Shown here: in pieces, positions 19,866 to 28,423 of the stretch
Layout of the letters: every line of letters starts with the position of its first letter
How positions within the stretch are numbered: position 1 is the stretch's first letter
NCBI RefSeq assembly: GCF_001685395.1
Contig: NZ_CP014167.1
Location: 1,679,501-1,743,500 of the forward strand
Source of the DNA: Paenibacillus yonginensis
Lineage (GTDB): Bacteria; Bacillota; Bacilli; Paenibacillales; Paenibacillaceae
Length of the DNA stretch: 64,000 nt
Direction: 5' to 3'
Position numbers and translations under genes: made by a program
Notes under the pieces: model-generated
The model's input: the letters and a program-made list of their open reading frames with translations, nothing else
What the model was told of the DNA's origin: nothing
The model's database searches: none

Positions 19866-19879
19866 TGATAACGCTTTCT
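19866..19879. promoter_or_regulatory. cre-like site, copy 1 of a duplicated promoter module
   Basis: TGATAACGCTTTCT matches the CcpA consensus TGWNANCGNTNWCA at 13 of 14 positions. The following ~55 bp (TTAAGAATG, GCCTTAC, CTCC, AGA(C)TA, AATTAAA) recur after the similar site at 23680, so this is part of a repeated promoter unit in front of the permease genes. Confidence 0.65.
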
Positions 19880-19944
19880 TAAGAATGTGGCCTTACTTCG
19901 TCTGCCTCCTCCGAGATAGACTAGAATTAAAAGGAGGAGCGCTT

Positions 19945-20931
19945 ATGGAGATAAATACACAATATTCAACCCTCCCCGCTTCCAAAGCGGGAAAACGTAC
20001 TTCTTTATGGAAGCGTTTCAAAAAACAAAAGGTACTGCATCTATTTGTCGGACTCGGCATGATTTTTCTGCTGATTTTCTCCTACACGCCGATGTTCGGT
20101 ATCCTGATGGCTTTTAAAGATTACACCATTTCGGATGGAATTAAGGGAATTTTCACAAGCGAATGGGTCGGATTCAAATATTTCGATGAATTTATTCATG
20201 ATTATCAGTTCGGCAATATTGTCCGCAATACGCTGGTTTTAAGCTTCTTAAAGGTGATTTTTGCTTTTCCGGCCCCAATCCTTCTTGCCATCATGCTGAA
20301 CGAAGTGAAAAACAGGGGGTTCAAACGTTTCGTCCAGACAATCAGCTACCTGCCTCATTTTATTTCATGGGTGGTTGTGGTGGGCGTCTCTTACGCTTTC
20401 CTGTCAGCGGATGTAGGCATGATCAACAGAGCTTTGATGGAATTGGGCCTAATCGACAAGCCGCTAAATGTATTAACGAGCCCCAACTACTTCTGGGGAT
20501 TTGCAGTGGGCAGCGCCATCTGGAAGGAGATGGGCTGGTGGACCATCATTTTCCTGGCGGCCATTACGGGGATCAACCCGTCGCTTTATGAGGCTGCCGA
20601 GATGGATGGCGCGGGGAGACTGGCAAGAATCCGCCATATCACTTTTCCGGGAATGAAAGGGACAATAGTGGTTGTCCTCGTTCTGACGATCGGCAGCATC
20701 CTTGGCGGAGGACTGGTCGGTTCCAATTTTGAGCAGGCTTATTTGTTTGGCAACAGCATCAACAACCCCACATCAGAGATTGTTCAAACCTATGCTTTTA
20801 AAGTCGGTTTAAGCGACGGACGTTTCTCTTATGCGGCGGCTATCGATTTAATTCAGTCCGTGATTTCCGTAATACTGATATTTTCCAGCAATTACATCGC
20901 CAAACGGGTGTCCGGTTCAAGCTTATTCTAG
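19945..20931 (+). CDS. Sugar ABC transporter permease (LplB-type)
   Basis: 328 residues. A charged cytoplasmic N-terminus is followed by six transmembrane segments, the first at about residues 33-53. The EAA coupling loop (LYEAAEMDGAGRLARIRHITFPG) is near residue 215. It belongs to the family that pairs with LplC-type permeases and an extracytoplasmic lipoprotein for oligosaccharide uptake. ATG 19945 is preceded by AAAGGAGGAG; the frame is open further upstream without a ribosome site. No ATPase gene is nearby, as is usual when a shared MsmX-like ATPase is used. Confidence 0.9.
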   Translation: MEINTQYSTLPASKAGKRTSLWKRFKKQKVLHLFVGLGMIFLLIFSYTPMFGILMAFKDYTISDGIKGIFTSEWVGFKYFDEFIHDYQFGNIVRNTLVLSFLKVIFAFPAPILLAIMLNEVKNRGFKRFVQTISYLPHFISWVVVVGVSYAFLSADVGMINRALMELGLIDKPLNVLTSPNYFWGFAVGSAIWKEMGWWTIIFLAAITGINPSLYEAAEMDGAGRLARIRHITFPGMKGTIVVVLVLTIGSILGGGLVGSNFEQAYLFGNSINNPTSEIVQTYAFKVGLSDGRFSYAAAIDLIQSVISVILIFSSNYIAKRVSGSSLF

Positions 20932-20946
20932 AAGGGAGGCGCAGAC

Positions 20947-21828
20947 ATGCTAAAAACTCAGAAACAAAAAGACATTCTTTTCGACAGTTTCATTTATGTG
21001 GCCTTGTTTATCATCATGCTAACTATGTTGTACCCGTTCTATTATGTTCTGATCGCCTCTTTCAACAAAGGAACTGATACTCTGCTGGGAGGCGTTTACC
21101 TTTGGCCGAGAAATGTAACCTTAGAGAACTATAAAATTTTCCTCGCAGATACGAAGTGGCTAAGCGCTTTTATCGTAACAGTTGCACGAACCGTATTGGG
21201 AACCCTGTTAGGTCTTCTGTTAACCAGTCTGGTCGCTTACGCACTTTCGCACCGGGACCTTTTGTTCAGCAAAACGTATTTTACAATCATCATTTTTGCT
21301 ATGTATTTTTCCGGCGGCCTGATTCCTTATTACGTAGTTCTACGTTCGATCGGTCTGCTGAATTCGTTTGCCGTTTATATTGTTCCGAGTATGCTCAACA
21401 CCTTTTTTCTGCTGATTGCCATTTCCTTTTTCAGAGAAATACCGGGTGAACTTAAAGAATCCGCCCACATGGACGGGGCAGGTGAACTTGTCATCTTTTT
21501 CAAAATTATACTGCCTGTTTCAACGCCGGTGCTGGCCACGATGGCCCTGTTTATGGGCGTAGGACAATGGAACTCCTGGCTGGATTCCGCTTATTTCGTA
21601 CAGTCCGACAGCCTTCGCACCCTTACTTTCCGCATGATGGAAGTGATCAACCAGAGCAATGCGCCCATGGATTCCCTAGCTGTTGCCAATCGGCCTACTT
21701 CGGGAGTCACAAGTTTTTCGCTCCAGGTTACCTCGATGGTGGTTTCCATTGTGCCGATTATTTGTGTGTACCCTTTCCTGCAGAAGTATTTTGTGCACGG
21801 CATCATGCTAGGCTCCGTTAAGGGCTAA
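20947..21828 (+). CDS. Sugar ABC transporter permease (LplC/YtcP-type)
   Basis: 293 residues with six predicted membrane helices and the EAA-type loop ELKESAHMDGAGELVIFFKIILP near residue 180. It lies 15 bp after the first permease with a GAAGGGAGG site, so the two form the transmembrane heterodimer. The C-terminus YFVHGIMLGSVKG is characteristic of this permease group. Confidence 0.92.
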   Translation: MLKTQKQKDILFDSFIYVALFIIMLTMLYPFYYVLIASFNKGTDTLLGGVYLWPRNVTLENYKIFLADTKWLSAFIVTVARTVLGTLLGLLLTSLVAYALSHRDLLFSKTYFTIIIFAMYFSGGLIPYYVVLRSIGLLNSFAVYIVPSMLNTFFLLIAISFFREIPGELKESAHMDGAGELVIFFKIILPVSTPVLATMALFMGVGQWNSWLDSAYFVQSDSLRTLTFRMMEVINQSNAPMDSLAVANRPTSGVTSFSLQVTSMVVSIVPIICVYPFLQKYFVHGIMLGSVKG

Positions 21829-21903
21829 GCCCAAAGATACTACTGAACCTTGCCGGCTTATGGTATTTTAAAGAGAACTATGCGGCGCAGGGGGTCTCAA
21901 ACC

Positions 21904-23664
21904 ATGAGCATCGTCAGGAAGATCATTTTGGGGTACGTAATTTTAATTTTTATACCGGTCGTTACGTTCGGCTATTATTACTACGTGCAAATCTATGGAA
22001 ATCTTACCCAGCAGCTGGTTGAAAGCCGGCAAAAAATCCTGGAGCAAGCCTACTCCAACATGAAAGCGGATCTTGTCCGGATCAGTTCGATTCAGCGTTA
22101 CTTGCAATATAACCCCTATGTAACGGATTATTTGGGAGGGCTTTATACTTCGGATTCGGAAAGCATTTATGCTTACAACCGTTATATTAGTCCGATTATC
22201 TCTCATTCGCTGTTTAACAATACTGAGGTTGAGTCGTTTAAAATCTATAAAACGAAACAGCAGACTTTGCCGATCACCGACCGCTTTCTGGATATTTCAA
22301 CACTTTCTCCGAATATAAAAAAGATCGCGAATGGGCTGAAGCCCGGCCAGGGTATCTGGATGATGACCGATTACGGGACGTCTCCGCCGCCGCTTGTGTT
22401 CTACCAGAATCTTTATAACCCGGACTTTACCGAAATAATTGGTCTTCTTGAACTCCGGATCAACAGTGATCTGATAAGCAGATTTTACAAGGCTACAGGG
22501 AGCGGGGATAACTGGAACGCCCTTCTGCTGCCGAAGAAGCAAGGCGTGGAGAGAGCTATTCAAGAGTCCGGTCTCCAAGTGGATGAACTTACCAGGAAAC
22601 AGCTGAGCAATGAAGAGGGGAAATCCTATTTCATTAACCGTAACACCATTGTGAACCAGCTGGATGTAGATGAGCTTGGCGCACGGATTGTCGTTATCGG
22701 CAGCGTGGATGAAGTATTCCATACGGTTAAACGAAAAGGAATCATTATGATTACCATGATCGTGATCCTGCTGCTCTCGATGTCCTATGCTTATTATGTT
22801 TTTGCCTCAACATTGGCTAAACGGCTTCTCCGGCTGGCCCGGCATATGCGCAACTTGAATGATAACAACATGAAGCAGTACATCAGCAAACATGATAAAG
22901 CGGGCCGGCAGGATGAAATCAGCTTTTTAACAAGCACTTATAATTCCATGATTCAACGCATGGACGAATTGATCAACAACGTACACCGTGCCGAGCTGAG
23001 GAATAAAGAAGCTGCTTATAAAGTGCTGCAGGCACAAATTAAACCACATTTTCTATATAACACATTAGAGACCATCCGAATGCTTGCCGAATCAAACAAT
23101 GATAAAGAAGTGGCCGATATTTCTTATTGGTTCGGGAAGCTGATGCGCTACAGCTTGTCTTCCAAAGAGGATCAAACCGTTCTTGCCCGCGAAATTGAAA
23201 CCGTAATTTTATACCTCAATATTCATAAGATGCGGCTGCAGGACAGGCTTTCCATTGAAATTGACATTCAGGTGGATGCGGAGCAGGTTCCATGCCCTCG
23301 TTTCATCCTCCAGCCTTTGGTCGAAAACAGTATCGTCCACGGGGCATCCTCGACCCTGCGGCCGGTTCAGATCAAACTGCAGGCAACCGAGAAGGCGGAT
23401 GAGATCTACATCCATATATCAGACAGCGGAATGGGAATCCCTGAAGACAAACTGCAGGCTCTTCGGTCAAGGTTATCCGGCGCGAACGAATCTGTTCTTC
23501 CGATAGATGAGATGGAAGGGGGCGTAGGCCTGTACAACGTCAGCGAAAGAATCAAATCTTTTTATGGAGAGGGCTCCGACTTGATCCTGGATAGCGTTCA
23601 GGGCAGCGGGACTTGTCTTACCCTCGTTATCCCTAAAAAGCTGAAGAATCGCAGTGCCAGTTAA
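21904..23664 (+). CDS. YesM-type sensor histidine kinase
   Basis: 586 residues. TM1 is at about 7-27, an extracellular sensor domain follows to about 275, TM2 is at about 279-302, then a HAMP-like linker, the His_kinase domain with His382 in AQIKPHFLYNTLET, and a HATPase_c domain with the N box (LVENSIVHGA) and G boxes (DSGMGIP, GVGLYNV). It senses extracellular sugar and phosphorylates the AraC-type response regulator at 25576. ATG 21904 places TM1 at the N-terminus; frames open from 21850 add only an unlikely leader. It lies 75 bp after the second permease. Confidence 0.9.
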   Translation: MSIVRKIILGYVILIFIPVVTFGYYYYVQIYGNLTQQLVESRQKILEQAYSNMKADLVRISSIQRYLQYNPYVTDYLGGLYTSDSESIYAYNRYISPIISHSLFNNTEVESFKIYKTKQQTLPITDRFLDISTLSPNIKKIANGLKPGQGIWMMTDYGTSPPPLVFYQNLYNPDFTEIIGLLELRINSDLISRFYKATGSGDNWNALLLPKKQGVERAIQESGLQVDELTRKQLSNEEGKSYFINRNTIVNQLDVDELGARIVVIGSVDEVFHTVKRKGIIMITMIVILLLSMSYAYYVFASTLAKRLLRLARHMRNLNDNNMKQYISKHDKAGRQDEISFLTSTYNSMIQRMDELINNVHRAELRNKEAAYKVLQAQIKPHFLYNTLETIRMLAESNNDKEVADISYWFGKLMRYSLSSKEDQTVLAREIETVILYLNIHKMRLQDRLSIEIDIQVDAEQVPCPRFILQPLVENSIVHGASSTLRPVQIKLQATEKADEIYIHISDSGMGIPEDKLQALRSRLSGANESVLPIDEMEGGVGLYNVSERIKSFYGEGSDLILDSVQGSGTCLTLVIPKKLKNRSAS

Positions 23665-23679
23665 AAACTCCTTAAAAAA

Positions 23680-23693
23680 TGACAACGCTTTCT
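23680..23693. promoter_or_regulatory. cre-like site, copy 2 of the duplicated promoter module
   Basis: TGACAACGCTTTCT is the same cre-like sequence as at 19866-19879 with one base changed. It is again followed by TTAAG-ATG, GGCTTAC, CTCC and AGATTAAA. It precedes the binding-protein gene, which therefore probably has its own promoter with the same controls as the permeases. Confidence 0.65.
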
Positions 23694-23840
23694 TAAGGAT
23701 GTTGGCTTACCTTACTCCTTCGCCGCAGATTAAACTTAAGACATAACCGAACCGACCGCATACAGATCCAGCAACCGATAGAACCGAAGCTTTGGTTTCT
23801 TGTAAGCGGTTTAACGATGGGGGTGCTCATCACTAACCTA

Positions 23841-23863
23841 ATATTAAAGCGCTGCTTTAATAT
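23841..23863. repeat. Perfect 10-bp hairpin upstream of the binding-protein gene
   Basis: ATATTAAAGC and GCTTTAATAT flank a 3-nt GCT loop, ending 24 bp before the ATG and just upstream of the AGGAGGGG site. In mRNA it would form a stable 5' stem-loop. It could stabilise the message or, as DNA, act as an operator. Confidence 0.6.
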
Positions 23864-23887
23864 AAAAAACGATACAGGAGGGGCTAT

Positions 23888-25469
23888 ATGAAAAAGAATA
23901 AGGGGAAGAAGAAAACACTGCTTCTGTCGCTTAGCCTAGTTATGCTAACCGCTTTATTGTCTGCCTGCGGCAGCAGCAGCAATAACAACGCTGGCCAGAG
24001 TCCAGGAGCGGGGGCTGAAAGTAAGTCTCCGGCTGATAACGGGGGAGTCAAGGAACTTTCATTATTCATCGATGCCTCCTGGTACCCGGTCAAGGAATGG
24101 AAAGGGCCGGTTGCCGAGAAGATTACGGAAAAAAACGGGTGTGAAGCTTAAAGTAACCGTGGCTACAGATGATAAACAGCTTCCCTTAATGATTTCTTCC
24201 GGCGACCTGCCGGACCTGGTGTTCACCTATTCGAATATTGACCGCATGTCCGATTCCAAGCTGTCTTATCCCTGGAACGAACTGATTGAGAAATATGCGC
24301 CCGATTTTAAAATAGACGATACAAGAAAAGCGATCCATACGATGGATGACGGCAATTTCTATACCATCCGGAACTCGTTTGCCACGCAGGAAGAAATGGA
24401 CAAAAATAAATACGCGATTGGCAGCGACGGGAATCCCGGTATAGCCGTAAGGGAAGATATCCTGAAAGAATTAGGCAATCCGCCGATTCAATCGGTTGAA
24501 GATTTCGTAAAGGTATTAGGCATGGTTAAAGAGAAATACCCGGATATGATTCCTCTGATCATGGATAAGGATTGGATCGAGCAATATTTTATGCAGCAGT
24601 TCGGTGTAGAAGCGCTCATCGACGGCTGGTATGAACGCGACGGAAAAATCGATTACGCTATTAGACAGCCTGAGATGCTGGATTTCTTCAAGTTTATGAA
24701 CAGCCTTTACCGCAACGGGTATATTCTGGGCGAAAACTTTGCGTACACCAACGATCAGATCGACGATCAATATGCATTAAGCGGAAAAGCGTTTGCTCAC
24801 AGCCATACTGTCGCTGTGGCAGATATGGATAACATTAAAGCCAAAAACGACGGAAAACCTTACACATTCAAAATGCTGCCGAGCGCCTTGTCGAAAGATG
24901 CCAAAATCGTCAGCACGGGTCTAGGCTTTGCGGGTACGTTTATTACTAAGAAAAATAAGGATCCTGAAGCTTCGATAAAATTCCTTCAATACCTGGCCAG
25001 CGATGAAGGCAAAAAACTAACCATGTTTGGTGTTGAAGGCGAGCATTGGACATGGAATGACAAGGGATATCCGGACTTGAAATACTCCCCATCCGATGCC
25101 GATTTCATCAACAACAACGGGATCAAGTGGTGGTATTTGTATAATGACGGAGTCATGGAAGGACTGCAGAATTATGTGCCGGGAACCCAGAAGACAGAGG
25201 CTTTAATGGAGAGAAAAGCTATAACCGTCTACAAACCGGAAATAGGTCTGATCCAAACGCAGCCTGATTCCGAGGAGAAGACAATTAAAACTAAGATTGA
25301 CGAAATGATTAAAAATGAAAAAGTAAAAATATACTTGGCGAAATCAGAAGAAGAGGCTGTAGCCAATTATGAAACCATGATTAAAAATGCCGAGAAAATG
25401 GGACTCCAGCGTCTTGTAGATTGGGCAAACGGGGTTTATCAGAAGAAGAAAGAGCTGTTTGTTAAATAA
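23888..25469 (+). pseudogene. Sugar-binding lipoprotein of the ABC transporter, frameshifted
   Basis: An extracytoplasmic solute-binding lipoprotein. Residues 1-27 are a lipoprotein signal with the lipobox LLSAC, then a Ser/Asn-rich linker. The first frame ends at 24151, about 88 codons in. The remaining ~440 codons continue in another frame to 25469. The break is in a seven-A run at 24129-24135; with six As the protein would read ITEKTGVKLKVTVATDD without interruption. This is either a real +1 mutation, a phase-variable tract, a slippage site or a sequencing error. Everything else looks intact, including the ribosome site AGGAGGGG. An ATG-started downstream ORF at 24072 has no signal peptide and is not a sensible start. 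Confidence 0.8.
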
Positions 25470-25575
25470 ATGAACAAGTTCGGTAGGGGCAGCGGCGTCC
25501 CTATCGAACTTTATTCATATACAGGCTATGGAGTTGAAGCCGTAGTTCAGCATAACGAAAGGCAGGGGAGCCGGG

Positions 25576-26283
25576 ATGAAGGTATTGACAGTTGATGATG
25601 AGCCGCTAATCCTGAGCGGGTTGGTTAAAATTGTGCAGGAAGTCGCTCCCTTGGGGACCGAGGTTCGTAAAGCAACAAATGCTTATGATGCTCTTGACCT
25701 AATGAAGGACTATCTGCCCGATGTAACCATTACAGATCTGAATATGCCGGAAAAAAACGGCTTTGAGCTGATTGAAGAAATCAAACTCGGCGGTTGGTGC
25801 GACCGTTTCATTATCCTTACAGGTTATGATGAATTTGAATATGTGCGCAGAGCGCTTCGAGCAGGCGTGGTGGATTATCTGCTAAAGCCGATAGACAAAG
25901 GCGAAATTGCCGCTCTGCTTGGGCGGATAAGAGAAGAACTGCCAAACGAATCGGATACGGATTATTCCTGTCATGCCAAGCGGCTCTTGACTTATATCCA
26001 AATTCATTTCAGAAGAGATCTTTCACTCGACGACCTTGCCGAACAAATGAATCTCCATCCCAACTATATCAGCAGTTTATTTAAGAAAGAAACCGGACAT
26101 ACCTTCATCAATTATCTCAATATGTTACGGATCCAGGCTGCACAAGAGCTGCTGATGTCCAATAGCGAGCTTTCTGTCAGCGCTATTGGCCAACAGGTCG
26201 GATATGACAGCAAACATTATTTCTCCAAGGTATTCAAGAAATACACGGGCACTACCCCAGGGGCCTATCGGAATAATCAATGA
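25576..26283 (+). CDS. AraC-type response regulator (YesN-like, short form)
   Basis: 235 residues. The receiver domain is at 1-120, with the acidic pair DDE at 7-9, phospho-acceptor Asp54 (TDLNMPEKNG), Thr near 82 and Lys in LLKPID. A C-terminal AraC HTH is at about 135-233. YesN proteins are commonly about twice this length with a central domain, which is absent here. It is the natural partner of the YesM-type kinase and likely activator of the transporter and glycosidase genes. It lies 107 bp after the binding-protein gene. Confidence 0.9.
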   Translation: MKVLTVDDEPLILSGLVKIVQEVAPLGTEVRKATNAYDALDLMKDYLPDVTITDLNMPEKNGFELIEEIKLGGWCDRFIILTGYDEFEYVRRALRAGVVDYLLKPIDKGEIAALLGRIREELPNESDTDYSCHAKRLLTYIQIHFRRDLSLDDLAEQMNLHPNYISSLFKKETGHTFINYLNMLRIQAAQELLMSNSELSVSAIGQQVGYDSKHYFSKVFKKYTGTTPGAYRNNQ

Positions 26284-26308
26284 TAAAGTGAAAGGATGAG
26301 AGCCTGAA

Positions 26309-28408
26309 GTGGATATCTGGAAAGAATACCCTCTTGGCGATATGATCGCCCGCTATGTGATGGATAACCAAACCGGACAAATGGGGTTAATCCTGATCCC
26401 TTTGTCTCGGGTCTCTTCGGTCTGCGAGAAAAAATTCAAAGTGGATTCCTTGGTACAGCTGAAATGGATCGGGGATACTTACCCGGGAGGTTTCGCGCAC
26501 GGCCACTCCATGCGAGGCAGCGGCACAGTGGACGCCTTGCAGTTTGAAGATCAATATCAAATTGAACAGGATGGCCAGCTTACCGTTGTCACTGTTTTTC
26601 AAAGCGGAGAGGGCGGAAGGATCGCTCATCACCTCGTATGGGACCCGGGATACAACGTGTTGGAATCGTTTACAACCGTTCGTAATGACGGCCAATCTGC
26701 CCTTACTGCCGAAATGATCTCCTCGTTCTCCCTGACTGGCTTGACGCCTTACGCCGAAGACGAAGCGCCGGAGACATTAATCCTTCACCGGATTCTCAGC
26801 TCCTGGTCCGCCGAAGGACGGCTGCTTTCCAGCCGTATTGAAGATTTGAATCTGGAGCCGGCATGGGCACCTCACGCAGTCAGAGGATTAAGGTTTGGAC
26901 AAATCGGATCGATGCCGGTAAGAGATTATTTTCCTGCAGCGTTTGTGGAAGATACCCGGGCCGGGGTTATCTGGGGGGTTCAGCTGGCCCATCCCGCTTC
27001 CTGGCAAATAGAGCTTGGCAGACGGGATAACGCCCTTTTTCTTTCAGGGGGGCTTGCAGACCGGGAATTTGGACACTGGACAAAAACGATCCGCCCTGGA
27101 GAATTCTTTCAGACGCCCAGCGCTTACCTGACAGTAGCGGCAGATAATCTCGATAACACAGCAGCCCGCCTGACGGAAATTCACAAACGTTCTCTATTAG
27201 GGGGACCGGAGACTGAAAAAGACTTACCGATTATATTTAACGAATTTTGTACCACATGGGGTTCTCCCTCATCTGAAAATTTGTATGCTATCGCTGAACG
27301 GCTTAGAGGTAAAGGCATTCGTTACCTGGTCATCGACAGCGGCTGGTACAAAAGCGAAGGTACCAACTGGTTTAACGGCATGGGGGATTGGGAGGTCAGC
27401 AAGCGGGATTTTCCAGAAGGTTTGGGACCGACGCTCGAACATATCCGGCAATGCGGCATGATTCCAGGGATATGGTTTGAAATGGAGGTCTGCGGAACAG
27501 AATCTGCCGCGTTCCGGTTAACGGATCATCTGTTAAAGCGGGACGGCATTCCGATTACGGTCGGAGGCCGGCGTTTCTGGGATTTCCGCGATCCTTATGT
27601 CGTCAGCTATTTAAAGGAGAAGGTCATTGACTTCCTGAAGGACCATGGTTTTGGTTATTTAAAAGTCGATTATAACGATTCTCTGGGCATCGGCTGTGAC
27701 GGGGCAGAATCACTCGGCGAAGGTCTGCGCGAGCAGATGGAGGCGGTACAGGACTTCTTCCGGTTAATCCGCAAGGAGGTTCCCGGAATCGTGATTGAAA
27801 ATTGCGCGTCAGGCGGGCATCGGCTGGAGCCGTCCATGCTCGGGCTCACCAGTATGTCCTCCTTCTCGGACGCCCATGAATGCGAGGAAATTCCGATTAT
27901 TGCCGCGAACATGCATCGTGTCATCCTGCCGAGACAAAACCAGATCTGGGCGGTGCTGCGGCAAACCGACTCCTTGCAGCGGCTGGCTTATTCGCTGTCC
28001 GGCACAATGCTCGGGAGGATGTGTTTATCCGGCGATATTCATGAACTCGATCAGGAGCAGTGGAGCCTTTTGGACAAAGCAATAGCGTTCTACAAAAAGG
28101 CGGTTCCCGTCATTAAAGAAGGAAAAAGCAGCAGGTTCGGGCCTGCAATCAGCAGCTACCGGCACCCCAAAGGCTGGCAGGGAATTATGCGTTCCTCAGC
28201 CGACGAGTCTGAAATTTTGATAGTGGTTCATACCTTTGAGCTCGAGGGTAAAGAGCGCGTAATTCTGCCTCTTCCACCCGTTTCAGGCACATACAAAACG
28301 GCAGATCTCTTTACGGACCAGGAGGTCGAAATGGTGCTCGATCGGGATCAAATCAGCATCAGCCTAGACCGGTCCTTTGCGGCAATTTCTATCTTACTGA
28401 CTTTATAA
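26309..28408 (+). CDS. GH36 alpha-galactosidase
   Basis: A 699-residue GH36 enzyme. Asp454 in LKVDYND is the nucleophile position and Asp521 in SFSDAHE the acid/base position. WFEMEVC and ENCASGGHR are family blocks. It removes terminal alpha-D-galactose from oligosaccharides. It starts with GTG 26309, 25 bp after the regulator stop, preceded by AAGGATGAG. There is no signal peptide, so it is cytoplasmic. It is followed 15 bp later by GH95, so the two are made together. Confidence 0.85.
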   Translation: MDIWKEYPLGDMIARYVMDNQTGQMGLILIPLSRVSSVCEKKFKVDSLVQLKWIGDTYPGGFAHGHSMRGSGTVDALQFEDQYQIEQDGQLTVVTVFQSGEGGRIAHHLVWDPGYNVLESFTTVRNDGQSALTAEMISSFSLTGLTPYAEDEAPETLILHRILSSWSAEGRLLSSRIEDLNLEPAWAPHAVRGLRFGQIGSMPVRDYFPAAFVEDTRAGVIWGVQLAHPASWQIELGRRDNALFLSGGLADREFGHWTKTIRPGEFFQTPSAYLTVAADNLDNTAARLTEIHKRSLLGGPETEKDLPIIFNEFCTTWGSPSSENLYAIAERLRGKGIRYLVIDSGWYKSEGTNWFNGMGDWEVSKRDFPEGLGPTLEHIRQCGMIPGIWFEMEVCGTESAAFRLTDHLLKRDGIPITVGGRRFWDFRDPYVVSYLKEKVIDFLKDHGFGYLKVDYNDSLGIGCDGAESLGEGLREQMEAVQDFFRLIRKEVPGIVIENCASGGHRLEPSMLGLTSMSSFSDAHECEEIPIIAANMHRVILPRQNQIWAVLRQTDSLQRLAYSLSGTMLGRMCLSGDIHELDQEQWSLLDKAIAFYKKAVPVIKEGKSSRFGPAISSYRHPKGWQGIMRSSADESEILIVVHTFELEGKERVILPLPPVSGTYKTADLFTDQEVEMVLDRDQISISLDRSFAAISILLTL

Positions 28409-28423
28409 AAAAGGGGTGAAATC

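Noticed and set aside
24072-25469. Separate gene starting at 24072 for the binding protein
   Set aside because: It has no signal peptide or ribosome site, and its first residues are the out-of-frame reading of the lipoprotein linker.
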